Shown one piece after another: positions 1 through 8,878 of a stretch of DNA of 64,000 nucleotides (within the stretch, counting starts at the first letter, position 1; the number at the start of each line of letters is the position of its first letter). The notes under the pieces are model-generated. The model was not told the DNA's origin, ran no database searches, and worked only from the letters and a program-made list of their open reading frames with translations. The DNA is from Gp1-AA122 sp036378535. GTDB lineage: Bacteria > Acidobacteriota > Terriglobia > Terriglobales > Acidobacteriaceae. The stretch is taken from assembly GCA_036378535.1 (NCBI GenBank), contig DASUWH010000010.1, forward strand, positions 40,032-104,031, written 5' to 3'. The translations under genes and the position numbers were made by a program.

Positions 1-2
1 TC

Positions 3-2306
3 ATTCAATGCGTCGGGTCACGAGACTCCCAGAGGGACTACTGCTCGTCCGTCTGCTGCATGTATGCCACGAAGGAAGCCCTACTCGCCAAGGAGCATGT
101 AGGCGAAGATCTTCAGTGCGACATATTCTTCATGGACATGCGTGCCTTCAGCAAGGGCTTCGAGCAGTACTTCCGCCGGGCCGAAGAACTGGGGGTCAAG
201 TACATTCGCTGCCGCGTTCCGCTGATTGAAGAGATCGCCGGCACCAGAAACTTGCGTATCAAGTACGTGGCAGAAAATGACCGCAAGGTCGCGCAGGAAT
301 ACGACCTGGTAATTCTGTCGGTGGGCATGCAGGCGCCGAAAGACGTCAAGTCGATCGCGGAACGTTTCGGTATCGCACTCGACGGGTTCAATTTTTGCAA
401 AACATCAGTGTTCAACCCGGCGCAGTCGTCGCGGGAAGGGATTTATGTGGCAGGCCCGTTCGCCGGCCCGAAGGATATTCCGGAAACGGTCATGCAGGCG
501 TCGGCGGCGGCGGCGCAGGTAGTCTCGCTGCTGAAGGACAGTCGCGGCGCGCTAATCACTCCCAAGCAATACCCGGCCGAGAGGAGCGTGCTTGGGGAGG
601 AGCCTCGCATCGGCGTCTTTGTCTGTCATTGCGGGACGAACATTGCGGGAGTGGTCAATGTACCCGCGCTGGTGGAGTACGCCAAGACGCTGCCTAACGT
701 TGTGTATGTGGAGAACAATCTTTATACGTGCTCTAACGACACGCAAGAACGGATCAAGGAAAAGATCAACGAGCACCGTCTGAATCGGGTCGTGGTCGCC
801 TCCTGCACGCCGCGCACTCACGAAGCTCTATTCAGAAATACCCTCCGCGAGATCGGACTGAATCCCTATCTGTTTGAGATGGCGAACATCCGGGATCAGT
901 GTTCGTGGGTTCACATGCATGAACCGGAAGCGGCCACGGAGAAATCGAAGGACCTGGTGCGAATGGCGGTTGCCAAGGCCCATCTTCTGGAGTCCCTCTC
1001 CCGCCGGTCCATCAGGATCAACAAATCTGCACTGATCATCGGCGGCGGGCTGGCGGGAATGACTGCGGCCCTGGCTATTGCCGACCAGGGGTTTGATGCC
1101 TACCTGGTAGAAAAAGAGAATGAACTCGGTGGCAACCTGAGGCACATCCACTACCTACTCAACGGCGAGAGGCCGCAGGAAGAGCTGGCGCGCCTGAAAG
1201 AGAAGATCCATCAGAACGACAGGATCCATTTGTTTACAGGCGCAGCCGTTGCCGGAATCGAAGGCAGCATCGGCAATTTCCGGACAAAGATTTCAGCCAA
1301 CGGCCATTCTGCCGAAGTACCTCACGGCGTCATTATTGTTGCCACCGGCGGCCAGGAATACACCCCGAAAGAGTACCTCTACGGACAAGCAGAGGACGTA
1401 CTGACTCAGCGGCAACTCGAGGAACGGCTCGCCTCAAAGAATGGTTTTGTCGCAAATCAAGAGAAGGGTTTGCCGAAGACTGTCGTTATGATCCAGTGTG
1501 TTGGATCCCGAGATGGGGAGCGGCCCTACTGTTCGCGGGTGTGCTGCGCTGAAGCGATCAAGAATGCGCTGCGCATTAAAGCTCTCTCGCCGCAAACTCA
1601 TGTCTACATTCTTTACCGCGATATCCGCACCTATGGGCTAAAAGAAACGTATTACACCCAAGCGCGGCAGCAGGGCGTCGCCTTCATCCGTTACCAGGAA
1701 GATCGCAAGCCCGAGGTCGCGGTCAATGGTCACGGCCTTCAGGTGTCTGTTTTCGACCAGACGCTCGGCATGACGATCATGATTCCGGCCGATTTGGTGG
1801 TGTTGTCGGCAGGCATTCAGCCACATGAGGACAGCCGCCAACTCGCCCAACTTCTCAAAGTGCCATTAAACAGCGAAGGTTTTTTCCTCGAAGCTCATAT
1901 GAAGTTGCGGCCGGTGGATTTCATGACCGATGGCGTGTTTCTCTGTGGTCTGGCTCATTCCCCGAAGTCCATCGAGGAATCGATCCTGCAGGCGCAAGCA
2001 GCCGCGGCCCGGGCCGGCACCATCCTCGCACAAGATTCGATCGAGATGGAGGCCAACATCTCCGAAGTGGTCGAGGCGAATTGTGACGGGTGCGCTTACT
2101 GCGTGGACACTTGTCCTTATAAGGCAATCACACTGCTCGAGTACATGTGGCAAGGGTCGGTCAAGAAAGTTGTCGAAACCAACGAAGCCATATGCAAGGG
2201 TTGTGGCTGTTGCCAAGCCACTTGCCCCAAGAAGGGCGTGCTTATACGGGGATTCACACTGGATCAGATCCAAGCCCAGATCCATGCGGCGTTGGGAGTG
2301 GCGTAA
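3..2306 (+). CDS. hdrA: HdrA-like FAD/iron-sulfur subunit, duplicated form (5' end cut by window)
   Basis: Heterodisulfide reductase subunit A-like flavoprotein, the electron-bifurcating hub between an MvhADG hydrogenase and HdrBC-type partners. The frame is open from the window edge, so the Met at 60 is internal. 767 residues are visible. They begin with the end of one HdrA module (QCVGSRD, YCSSVCC near residue 13). A complete second module follows: CHCG near 207, an FAD-binding GGGLAG near 347, YCSRVCC near 509, and two C-terminal 4Fe-4S motifs (CxxCxxCxxxC, first Cys near 694). Only the second module carries the ferredoxin part. This is therefore a fusion of two HdrA units in one chain. 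The stop overlaps the mvhD start by one base (TAATG), so the two are probably translationally coupled. Confidence 0.93.
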   Translation: MQCVGSRDSQRDYCSSVCCMYATKEALLAKEHVGEDLQCDIFFMDMRAFSKGFEQYFRRAEELGVKYIRCRVPLIEEIAGTRNLRIKYVAENDRKVAQEYDLVILSVGMQAPKDVKSIAERFGIALDGFNFCKTSVFNPAQSSREGIYVAGPFAGPKDIPETVMQASAAAAQVVSLLKDSRGALITPKQYPAERSVLGEEPRIGVFVCHCGTNIAGVVNVPALVEYAKTLPNVVYVENNLYTCSNDTQERIKEKINEHRLNRVVVASCTPRTHEALFRNTLREIGLNPYLFEMANIRDQCSWVHMHEPEAATEKSKDLVRMAVAKAHLLESLSRRSIRINKSALIIGGGLAGMTAALAIADQGFDAYLVEKENELGGNLRHIHYLLNGERPQEELARLKEKIHQNDRIHLFTGAAVAGIEGSIGNFRTKISANGHSAEVPHGVIIVATGGQEYTPKEYLYGQAEDVLTQRQLEERLASKNGFVANQEKGLPKTVVMIQCVGSRDGERPYCSRVCCAEAIKNALRIKALSPQTHVYILYRDIRTYGLKETYYTQARQQGVAFIRYQEDRKPEVAVNGHGLQVSVFDQTLGMTIMIPADLVVLSAGIQPHEDSRQLAQLLKVPLNSEGFFLEAHMKLRPVDFMTDGVFLCGLAHSPKSIEESILQAQAAAARAGTILAQDSIEMEANISEVVEANCDGCAYCVDTCPYKAITLLEYMWQGSVKKVVETNEAICKGCGCCQATCPKKGVLIRGFTLDQIQAQIHAALGVA

Positions 2307-2722
2307 TGGACGACAGCTTTAATCCCGTGATCATTGCTCTGTGCTGCAACTGGTGCTCGTACACCGGTGCGGACCTGGCGGGTGTTTCCCGGATCCAGTA
2401 CCCGCATAACATTCGCATCGTACGTGTCATGTGTTCGGGCATGGTGCACCCCAACCTGGTGATCGACGCGTTCACCAGCGGAGCGGATGGCGTGCTCATG
2501 TGCGGTTGCCATCCCGGAGATTGTCACTATCAGGAGGGCAATTACAAAGCAGAAAAGCGGGCGGAAGCAATACGCATGATGCTCGCGGACTTCGGCATTG
2601 AAGAAGAGCGCTTTCGGCTGGAATGGGTGTCCGCGGCCGAAGGGGCGAGATTTGCCCACGTGGTGCGGGAGTTTACCGAGCAAGTTCAGAAGTTAGGCGC
2701 CAGCCCGTATAGGACGCAGTAG
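2306..2722 (+). CDS. mvhD: F420-non-reducing hydrogenase delta subunit (MvhD)
   Basis: Small [2Fe-2S] protein that passes electrons from the MvhAG hydrogenase to HdrA. The 138-residue product shows the family cysteines in CCNWCSYTGAD near the N-terminus, CSGMV near residue 44 and GCHPGDCHY near 67. The start ATG overlaps the hdrA stop. An in-frame ATG at 2147 lies inside hdrA and is not the start. The length is typical of MvhD. Its position between HdrA and MvhG matches the known order of hdrA-mvhDGA operons. Confidence 0.93.
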   Translation: MDDSFNPVIIALCCNWCSYTGADLAGVSRIQYPHNIRIVRVMCSGMVHPNLVIDAFTSGADGVLMCGCHPGDCHYQEGNYKAEKRAEAIRMMLADFGIEEERFRLEWVSAAEGARFAHVVREFTEQVQKLGASPYRTQ

Positions 2723-2780
2723 TAGATGGTGGGACCAAGAACGAAGCAGCACTAATTCAAATTCGGTAGGGAGGTGCAGC

Positions 2781-3707
2781 ATGGCGGCTCGACTCGCCGA
2801 AGAGTGGTTCGCCATATGTGGAGGTTGCGAAGTGACCATCCTCGACATAGGCGAGCCGCTCATTGACGTACTAAAGCAGGTAGAAATTGTGCACATGCCA
2901 GTCATCATGGATCATAAGCTCTTCGGACAAACTGGCGAAAACACAGAAATGGACATTCCGGCGGCTGATGTCGGACTCGTATCCGGCGGAATCCGCAGCG
3001 AAGAGCACAAGAAACTAGCGCTGGAGATGCGCAAGAAATGCAAGACCCTAATTGCCCTGGGTTCGTGCGCCTGCTTTGGCGGAGTACCGGCGTTGGCCAA
3101 CCAATTCAGCACCGAAGAGATGCTGGAGAAGGTCTATCGCGGCAGCAAGACCACTGAGAAAGACGGCATACCGCACGAGCAGATTCCCGCGATGACGGAC
3201 CGAGTTTATGCCCTACACGAAGTCGTGAAAGTGGACGCATATCTGCCCGGATGTCCAACTACGCCAGAGATGGTGGCGAATGCACTGATCTCTCTATTGG
3301 AAGGAAAACCCCTGCCAGCGCTGGCTACAAAAAGCGTCTGCGACGAGTGTCCGACCAAACGGGAGAAAAAGGCAGTATCCACAATCAAGCGTCGCTTCGA
3401 GTCCCCGGAATTCAAGCCGGGCGCGCCGCTGAGCGAAATGCGCTGCCTGATGGAGCAGGGTTTCCTGTGCCTCGGTCCAGCAACGCGCGCCGGTTGTGGT
3501 GGCAGCGATGGCGTGCCGCGCTGCATCCGCGCCTACATGCCATGTGAGGGTTGCTTTGGTCCAATGTCCGACAAGGCCAATCCCATGGTGGATATGATGG
3601 GCGCTCTCTCTTCAATCGGGCTCGATCCCAAGCAGATTCCGGATCGCGCTGCGACCTTCAACCGTTTTGCCGGCGCTGGCCGTCTGCGGCCGACGCCCCG
3701 GAGGTGA
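2781..3707 (+). CDS. mvhG: [NiFe] hydrogenase small subunit (MvhG)
   Basis: Iron-sulfur subunit of a group 3c-type cytoplasmic [NiFe] hydrogenase. The 308-residue protein starts directly with the proximal-cluster motif (ICGGCE) and continues with GSCACFGG and LPGCPTTPE. It then has the ferredoxin-like cysteines CDECP, CLGPATRAGCGG and CIRAYMPCEGC. There is no twin-arginine signal, which fits a cytoplasmic enzyme. A purine-rich site (GGGAGGTG) precedes ATG 2781. The gene is 58 nt after mvhD and 3 nt before mvhA, so one transcript is likely. Confidence 0.94.
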   Translation: MAARLAEEWFAICGGCEVTILDIGEPLIDVLKQVEIVHMPVIMDHKLFGQTGENTEMDIPAADVGLVSGGIRSEEHKKLALEMRKKCKTLIALGSCACFGGVPALANQFSTEEMLEKVYRGSKTTEKDGIPHEQIPAMTDRVYALHEVVKVDAYLPGCPTTPEMVANALISLLEGKPLPALATKSVCDECPTKREKKAVSTIKRRFESPEFKPGAPLSEMRCLMEQGFLCLGPATRAGCGGSDGVPRCIRAYMPCEGCFGPMSDKANPMVDMMGALSSIGLDPKQIPDRAATFNRFAGAGRLRPTPRR

Positions 3708-3710
3708 TCC

Positions 3711-5156
3711 ATGGCAAAGACACTGGTAATTCAACCTGTCACCCGCATCGAGGGCCACGCCAAGGTAACGATCCAGCTCAACGATGCTGGCAATGTGGAC
3801 ACCGCTCGTGTGAACGTCATCGAATTGCGCGGTTTCGAGCGTTTTTGTATAGGCAAACCGGTCGAAGACCTGCCGCGCATCACTCCGCGCATTTGCGGAG
3901 TGTGCCCGTGGTCTCATCACCTGGCCGCGGCCAAGGCGTGCGACGCGGTGTTCGGAGTCGAACCACCTCCAGCTGGGAAAAAGTTGCGAGAGCTTTGCAA
4001 CAGCCTCGCGTATATGGAAGAGCACATCCTACACTTCTATTTCCTGGCGGGGGCCGACTTCCTGCTCGGTCCCGACGCTCCTTATTCCGTGCGCAATGTG
4101 ATCGGTGTGCTGCAGGCAGCGCCTGATGTCGCAAAGCGTGTAGTGAAGGTAAGGCATATGTGCGCCAAGATGCTGGAAGTCCTGGCGGGCAAGCCCATTC
4201 ATCCTCAAGCAGCGGTTCCCGGCGGATTCAGCAAGCCCCTGGCTCCGGCCGAGCGCGATCAACTGCGCAAGCAGGCGGACGAAGCGCTGGAACTCGCCAA
4301 GTTCTCCATTGCTTTTGCTAAGGAGAACGTGTTCCCAAAGTACCTTGATGTCGTGAAATCCCTGGGAGTGATCACCACCGGTTTCCTGGGTACGGTAAAG
4401 GAAGACGGAGCCCTCAACCTTTATGACGGCAAGCTTCGTCTGATGGCGCCCAATGGCTCGTACCAGGACTTTCCGTATGACCGCTACGCGGAGTTTATAG
4501 CCGAGCACATTGAACCCTGGAGCTACTTGAAGTTCCCCTACGCAAAACAGTGGGGCGATGGCTTCGCCCTCGATGTCGACCATCCTAAGGGCGTGTACCG
4601 CGCCAACACGCTAGCCCGGATCAACGTCTGCGATCACATCGACACGCCGCTCGCTCAGGCCGAACTGGAAGAGTTCCGCCAGAAATTTGGCCGGCCCGCC
4701 CAACTTACCTTGCTTTATCACTGGGCGCGCTTGATCGAGTTGCTCTACAGCGCAGAAAATGCCATTCGTCTGCTCGATGATCCCGAGATCACGAGCACGG
4801 AAACGCGGGTTAAAGTAACGCCGCGCGCAGCTCGAGGAGTCGGTTGCGTCGAAGCGCCTCGCGGCACCTTGATTCACGACTACGAGACCGATGCCGACGG
4901 AATGGTGACCAACGTCAATCTCATTGTGGGCACCACACACAATAACGCTCCCATCAATATGTCCGTTACGCAGGCCGCCAGAAGCCTTATCCATGACGGC
5001 AAGTACGACCAGGGGGTTCTTAACAAGGTGGAAATGTCGATCCGCGCCTATGATCCATGCTTGTCCTGCGCAACTCATCGCCTGGATGGGAAGTTATCGG
5101 TCAAGCTGGACATTTTCGACGCCGATGGCAAATTGCTCGACTCGCTGGCGAATTAA
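3711..5156 (+). CDS. mvhA: [NiFe] hydrogenase large subunit (MvhA)
   Basis: Catalytic subunit carrying the Ni-Fe site. The N-terminal L1 motif RICGVCPWSHH (near residue 62) and the C-terminal L2 motif DPCLSCATH (448-456) supply the four metal-binding cysteines. A 25-residue tail follows the last His and is probably removed by the protease encoded next. The 481-residue length fits group 3 large subunits. With HdrA and MvhD it should couple H2 oxidation or evolution to flavin-based bifurcation. HdrB and HdrC are not visible and may lie left of the window. Confidence 0.95.
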   Translation: MAKTLVIQPVTRIEGHAKVTIQLNDAGNVDTARVNVIELRGFERFCIGKPVEDLPRITPRICGVCPWSHHLAAAKACDAVFGVEPPPAGKKLRELCNSLAYMEEHILHFYFLAGADFLLGPDAPYSVRNVIGVLQAAPDVAKRVVKVRHMCAKMLEVLAGKPIHPQAAVPGGFSKPLAPAERDQLRKQADEALELAKFSIAFAKENVFPKYLDVVKSLGVITTGFLGTVKEDGALNLYDGKLRLMAPNGSYQDFPYDRYAEFIAEHIEPWSYLKFPYAKQWGDGFALDVDHPKGVYRANTLARINVCDHIDTPLAQAELEEFRQKFGRPAQLTLLYHWARLIELLYSAENAIRLLDDPEITSTETRVKVTPRAARGVGCVEAPRGTLIHDYETDADGMVTNVNLIVGTTHNNAPINMSVTQAARSLIHDGKYDQGVLNKVEMSIRAYDPCLSCATHRLDGKLSVKLDIFDADGKLLDSLAN

Positions 5157-5178
5157 ACGGTAATCAGAAGGAGGCAAA

Positions 5179-5685
5179 GTGTGGGAGATCGAACAATCCG
5201 ATCTCCCCGACTTCTGTTCGAAGCCGACGCTGGTACTCGGCTGCGGCAATACTTTGTTCGGGGATGATGGGTTCGGGTGCGCGGTGATTGATTACGTCGA
5301 AGCACATTACACGGTGCCCGAATCCATTTGCTTGCTCGATGTGGGCACGGGAGTCCGCAAACTTTTATTCACCTTGTGCCTGAGTCCAATTCGTCCGAAG
5401 TGTTTGCTCATTATTGATGCGATTGATGCCGGACGCAGGCCGGGGGAAGTTTTCGAGATTGATCCCGCCGACATCCCCCCAGTCAAGCTGGACGATTTCT
5501 CGCTCCACCAATTACCCACTTCCAATCTTCTCCGCGAACTGCAAGAAACGTGTGGTCTCGAACTTCGTGTGCTGGCCTGCCAAACTGGGCGCTTGCCCGA
5601 AGAGGTACAGGCTGGATTATCGGAAGAGGTAAGCAGAGCAGTGCCGGAAGCTGCTGAATGGCTGTTTAGATTTATTGGTTTCTAA
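5179..5685 (+). CDS. hydrogenase maturation protease
   Basis: Endopeptidase of the HycI/FrcD/HoxW family, which trims the C-terminus of the large subunit after nickel insertion. The 168-residue protein has the family start VLGCGNTLFGDDGFG, containing the metal-binding Asp, and a central LLIIDAIDAG segment. The start is GTG 5179, with an AGGAGG site ending 4 nt upstream. It sits 22 nt after mvhA and closes the operon. The presence of a dedicated protease suggests the hydrogenase is made and matured. Confidence 0.92.
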   Translation: MWEIEQSDLPDFCSKPTLVLGCGNTLFGDDGFGCAVIDYVEAHYTVPESICLLDVGTGVRKLLFTLCLSPIRPKCLLIIDAIDAGRRPGEVFEIDPADIPPVKLDDFSLHQLPTSNLLRELQETCGLELRVLACQTGRLPEEVQAGLSEEVSRAVPEAAEWLFRFIGF

Positions 5686-6117
5686 TCCCGGGTATTATCC
5701 GCACTACCCAACCCGTTACCAGATTACCCGTTAATCAACCCCAGAAGGAGCATTTCTCATCTCGAAGCTTTAGCCTAGACATTTAGCAAGACGGTGAGAA
5801 GCGCAACGTGATCCGGCCTGACGTAGCGATTCACAAGGTACCGTCTGCCATCTTGACAACGTCGCAGGTGAAAACGAGTTACAGCCTGCGTAAGAACCAC
5901 TGAATTTTTCGGCAAGAATATCATTTAGATGCGAAAATGTTTGCTCTGCCCGATCCGGTTCTCCGCATTTCCTGATTAAAACGCATTACCGCTTACGTTC
6001 TTTATCGTGGGATCTGATATCACAGTGTGCTGGTGCGGTTGCGAGCATGGTTGAGCCAATGCGCTCACTGGGGCACTTATCCGGATGCCAAGAATTCACA
6101 TTGGTTAAGCTAGGCTC
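5686..6117. other. intergenic region between hydrogenase operon and ECF42 operon
   Basis: About 430 nt with no convincing reading frame. Near 5705-5735 there are several similar CCCGTTA-type words, but no clear hairpin with a T run. The ECF42-type promoter begins at its right end. Confidence 0.5.
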
Positions 6118-6145
6118 TGTCGAAATGGCTGCTGTTCGCACGTCA
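6118..6145 (+). promoter_or_regulatory. ECF42-type promoter of the YCII-sigma operon
   Basis: TGTCGAAAT at 6118-6126 is followed by CGTCA at 6141-6145, 23 nt apart start to start. The same pair with the same spacing lies at 7806/7829 and 8081/8104. It is 47 nt upstream of the YCII start and implies autoregulation of the sigma factor. TGTCGA-type -35 elements are known for ECF42 sigma factors. Confidence 0.7.
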
Positions 6146-6191
6146 TATGCTTGGAACGATAGAACTGAAAACGTGGAAAAGGAGAATGGGG

Positions 6192-6560
6192 ATGCAATTC
6201 GCATTGTTAGTCTACGAGAGGCCCGAGGCTTTCGCGGCACGGAAAGGTGACGGAAGCGACCCTTACACGGGCGCCTGGCGAGCCTACTACAAGTCTGTCG
6301 TGGAGGCTGGTGTCTACATTGGCGGTGACCCGCTCGAAGCGCCCGAGACCGGGACTACGGTACGAATTAAGGAAGGAAAGCGGCAAGTGCAAGACGGCCC
6401 CAATCCTGATGCCAAGGAGCAGTTGGGCGGATTCATGATTCTGGAACTGCCGTCGCTCGACCATGCACTCGCTTGGGCAGCGCGCTGCCCGGCGGCTTCG
6501 AGCGGCGCGGTCGAGATTCGCCCGCTTTCGCCTGGATTCAAGGAGAAGGTCAAGGGATGA
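6192..6560 (+). CDS. YCII/DGPF-family protein
   Basis: 122-residue protein of the YCII-related (DGPF) fold. It begins MQFALLVYE and contains the family signature DGPN around residue 64, followed by GGFMILE. Start 6192 is chosen because AGGAG lies 7 nt upstream; an ATG at 6186 is also possible. Its stop overlaps the start of the ECF sigma factor (ATGA). DGPF genes are the standard partners of ECF42 sigma factors, and their biochemical role is unresolved. It is probably co-expressed from the promoter at 6118. Confidence 0.88.
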   Translation: MQFALLVYERPEAFAARKGDGSDPYTGAWRAYYKSVVEAGVYIGGDPLEAPETGTTVRIKEGKRQVQDGPNPDAKEQLGGFMILELPSLDHALAWAARCPAASSGAVEIRPLSPGFKEKVKG

Positions 6561-7789
6561 GTGGAAGTGGTGAGGAGGATATCCATCGTGAGATCGAGCG
6601 CGTAGCGCGCGAGTCATACGGTCGTCTGGTCGCCTATCTCTCCGCGCATACTCGCGATGTTGTCGCGGCGGAAGACGCGTTGAGCGAGGCGTTGCTGACA
6701 GCGCTGACGGTCTGGTCGCGCGATGGCCTGCCCCAAAATCCCGAGGCCTGGCTGCTAACCGCGGCTCGCCACTCGATTATCGATCTTATTCGTCACCAGC
6801 GTGTAGTTTCGGAGAGCGAGCCAACTCTCCTGTTGCTGAAGGAAGGCTTTACTGAGATGAATGTTGCAAGTGGATTTCCGGATGAACGGCTCAAATTGCT
6901 TTTCGTGTGTGCTCATCCGGCGATCGATCCGGCGATGCACACGCCGCTGATGCTGCAAACCGTACTCGGCGTGGATGCAGTGCGCATTGCCGGGGCCTTC
7001 CTGGTCGCACCGAAAACCATGGGCCAGCGGCTAGTACGTTCCAAAACCAAGATTCGCGACGCCGGTATCCGGTTCGAGGTTCCCGAGAGACGGGAATTAC
7101 CGGAGCGGCTCGAGGCGGTGCTGGAAGCTATTTACGCGGCCTTCGGCATTGGCTGGGATGACTTGGCGGGTGTTGACCAGCGTGGCCAGAACCTGGCCGA
7201 AGAAGCGATCTGGCTCGCGCGCGTGCTTCTGGAACTCATGCCGGGCGAGCCCGAGGTTCGGGGTTTGCTAGCCCTCATGCTGTACTGCGAATCCCGACGC
7301 GCAGCGCGACGCGGACCTGATCACGAGTACATCCCGCTTTCCGAGCAGGATCACAAGCAATGGTCGTCTCGTTTAATAGAGGAGGCGGAACAAACTCTCT
7401 CTGAAGCTTTCAAATGTGGACGACCCGGACGTTTTCAATTGGAAGCTGCTATTCAGTCGGTGCACGTCGAGCGGGCGCGAAGCGGAAGTACCGACTGGGC
7501 AGCCATTTCCGCGTTCTATCGACAGCTAATTCGCATATCGCAGACACTCGGCACTCGAATTGGTTACGCAGCAGCCCTGGCTGAAGCGAATGGACCCGGA
7601 GCCGGGCTTGCCGTTCTGAACGCGATCGAGTCAGAGGCTGTTGCATCCTATCAGCCATATTGGGCGGTTCGCGCTCACCTCTTGCAACAGCTTGGGAAGA
7701 CGGCAGAGGCGCTGGACGCTTATGACCGGGCGATTGGCCTGGCTGAAGATCCTGCGGTAAGAGAGTTCCTGCGCAAAAGACGGAGTTAA
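6557..7789 (+). CDS. ECF42-type RNA polymerase sigma factor with C-terminal TPR-like extension
   Basis: 410-residue extracytoplasmic-function sigma factor. Sigma-2 lies at roughly residues 10-80 (AEDALSEALLTAL, then NPEAWLLTAARHSIID). Sigma-4 lies at roughly 110-170 (VLGVDAVRIAGAFLVAPKTMGQRLVRSK). The long C-terminal half is helical and TPR-like, ending with a repeat-like motif (LGKTAEALDAYDRAIGLAEDP). This architecture with a DGPF gene upstream defines the ECF42 group, which has no classical anti-sigma factor. The start overlaps the YCII stop. The target promoters are probably the three TGTnGAAAT/CGTCA sites nearby. Confidence 0.92.
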   Translation: MSGSGEEDIHREIERVARESYGRLVAYLSAHTRDVVAAEDALSEALLTALTVWSRDGLPQNPEAWLLTAARHSIIDLIRHQRVVSESEPTLLLLKEGFTEMNVASGFPDERLKLLFVCAHPAIDPAMHTPLMLQTVLGVDAVRIAGAFLVAPKTMGQRLVRSKTKIRDAGIRFEVPERRELPERLEAVLEAIYAAFGIGWDDLAGVDQRGQNLAEEAIWLARVLLELMPGEPEVRGLLALMLYCESRRAARRGPDHEYIPLSEQDHKQWSSRLIEEAEQTLSEAFKCGRPGRFQLEAAIQSVHVERARSGSTDWAAISAFYRQLIRISQTLGTRIGYAAALAEANGPGAGLAVLNAIESEAVASYQPYWAVRAHLLQQLGKTAEALDAYDRAIGLAEDPAVREFLRKRRS

Positions 7790-7805
7790 TTTTTTCCTGC
7801 CCGCC

Positions 7806-7845
7806 TGTAGAAATCGCCCCACCTGCCCCGTCACCAATATAGAGG
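7806..7845 (+). promoter_or_regulatory. ECF42-type promoter of the first small MCPxC gene
   Basis: TGTAGAAATC at 7806-7815 and CGTCACC from 7829, followed by ATAGAGG. Spacing is 23 nt start to start, as in the other two sites. The flanks are also similar to the 8081 copy (GCCTGTAGAAATC at the left, ATAGAGG at the right), so the two look like duplicates. The next start codon is at 7885. Confidence 0.7.
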
Positions 7846-7884
7846 TGGCCGAGCCATGAAGCTTCGCCACTCAAGAGGTGAACG

Positions 7885-8046
7885 ATGTGCCCATTTTGCT
7901 TGTCTACCGTAGGTCTAATTGTTGCCGGCTCTATGTCCACAGGCGGGCTGGCAGCGCTGGCCGTAAAGATCTCCCGTAAAAAGAACAGTACAACCGAAGT
8001 CATTGCAAATGAAAGAAGCATTCCAGGTGTCAACCAGCACGATTGA
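7885..8046 (+). CDS. small membrane-like protein MCPFCL (53 aa)
   Basis: 53-residue reading frame with a GAGGTGA site 5 nt upstream of ATG 7885. The N-terminus MCPFC has a CxxC pair, followed by a glycine- and alanine-rich hydrophobic stretch (VGLIVAGSMSTGGLAALAV) and a basic, polar tail. It looks like a one-pass membrane peptide. It lies directly downstream of an ECF42-type promoter and is therefore a likely member of the sigma factor's regulon. The function is unknown; a CxxC pair could bind metal or act in thiol chemistry. Confidence 0.72.
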   Translation: MCPFCLSTVGLIVAGSMSTGGLAALAVKISRKKNSTTEVIANERSIPGVNQHD

Positions 8047-8080
8047 GAACCGAAAATAGCCCGCGAGTTTCTTGGTCGCC

Positions 8081-8120
8081 TGTAGAAATCAACCCGCGTC
8101 GCCCGTCATCACCATAGAGG
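8081..8120 (+). promoter_or_regulatory. ECF42-type promoter of the SDR operon
   Basis: TGTAGAAATC at 8081-8090 and CGTCATC from 8104, then ATAGAGG. It is located 42 nt (from CGTC) before the SDR start. Third copy of the same bipartite element with the same spacing. Confidence 0.7.
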
Positions 8121-8145
8121 CGGTTTAGAAGCGAAAGGAGAACAT

Positions 8146-8865
8146 ATGAACACGAATGACAGGGTGGTTCTGGTGACCGGGGCCAATCGCGGCATCGGTC
8201 GGGCATTGATCGAGGAGGCTTTAACGAGAGGCGCGCGACGGGTCTATGCCGCAACGCGCCGGCCCTTTGTCCATTCGGATGAGCGCGTCACGCCCGTGAT
8301 CCTGGATGTGACCAACGCGGAGCAGATTCACAGAGCGGTCGAGAAGGTCGAATCTCTCGATATCCTCATCAACAATGCCGGCGTAACTTTATTTGATGAC
8401 CTGAGCGATCGTGCCGCGATCGAAAGGCTGCTCGCGGTCAACCTGTTCGGCACCTATGGCGTGACCCAGGCCTTCTTGCCGTTGTTAACCGGTTCTCGCG
8501 GAGCCATTGTCAATGTTTTGTCGATGGCGGGTTTGGCCGCAGTTCCGTTCAGTCCCGCGTATTCGATCTCGAAGGCGGCGGCGTTCTCGCTGACGCAATC
8601 CCTGCGCGCGCTTTGGGCCGAGCGCGGCGTGAAAGTTCATGCCGTCCTCGCCGGGCCTGTGGACACCGATATGTCCCGAAGCCTCGAAATACCAAAGGCG
8701 TCTCCGGAATCCGTCGCGCAAGCCATCTTCAATGGACTGGAGAATGGCGACGAGGACATTTTCCCGGACCCAATGTCGCAGTCTGTCGCGGAGGGATGGC
8801 GCAACGGTGCGCCTAAGGCGCTAGAGCGCCAGTTCGCAGCTTTCGCGCCGGGCGCGGAGGAATAA
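8146..8865 (+). CDS. short-chain dehydrogenase/reductase (SDR)
   Basis: 239-residue classical SDR oxidoreductase with unknown substrate. It shows the cofactor motif VTGANRGIGRAL (TGxxxGIG), INNAGV in the middle, and the catalytic YSISK with an upstream Ser in NVLSMAG. An arginine-rich patch after the second strand (ATRRP) suggests NADP(H). AAAGGAG precedes ATG 8146. The gene is first in a likely operon with the second small MCPxC gene and the DUF899 gene, driven by the ECF42-type promoter at 8081. Confidence 0.92.
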   Translation: MNTNDRVVLVTGANRGIGRALIEEALTRGARRVYAATRRPFVHSDERVTPVILDVTNAEQIHRAVEKVESLDILINNAGVTLFDDLSDRAAIERLLAVNLFGTYGVTQAFLPLLTGSRGAIVNVLSMAGLAAVPFSPAYSISKAAAFSLTQSLRALWAERGVKVHAVLAGPVDTDMSRSLEIPKASPESVAQAIFNGLENGDEDIFPDPMSQSVAEGWRNGAPKALERQFAAFAPGAEE

Positions 8866-8878
8866 GAAGGAGGGACAT

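Noticed and set aside
60..2306. ATG at 60 as the start of the HdrA gene
   Set aside because: The frame is open to base 3 and the upstream codons give the conserved QCVGSRD...YCSSVCC motif, so the gene begins before the window.
7449..8033. 194-codon minus-strand frame
   Set aside because: It is antisense to the sigma factor's end, the ECF42-type promoter and the small MCPxC gene, which explain the region better.
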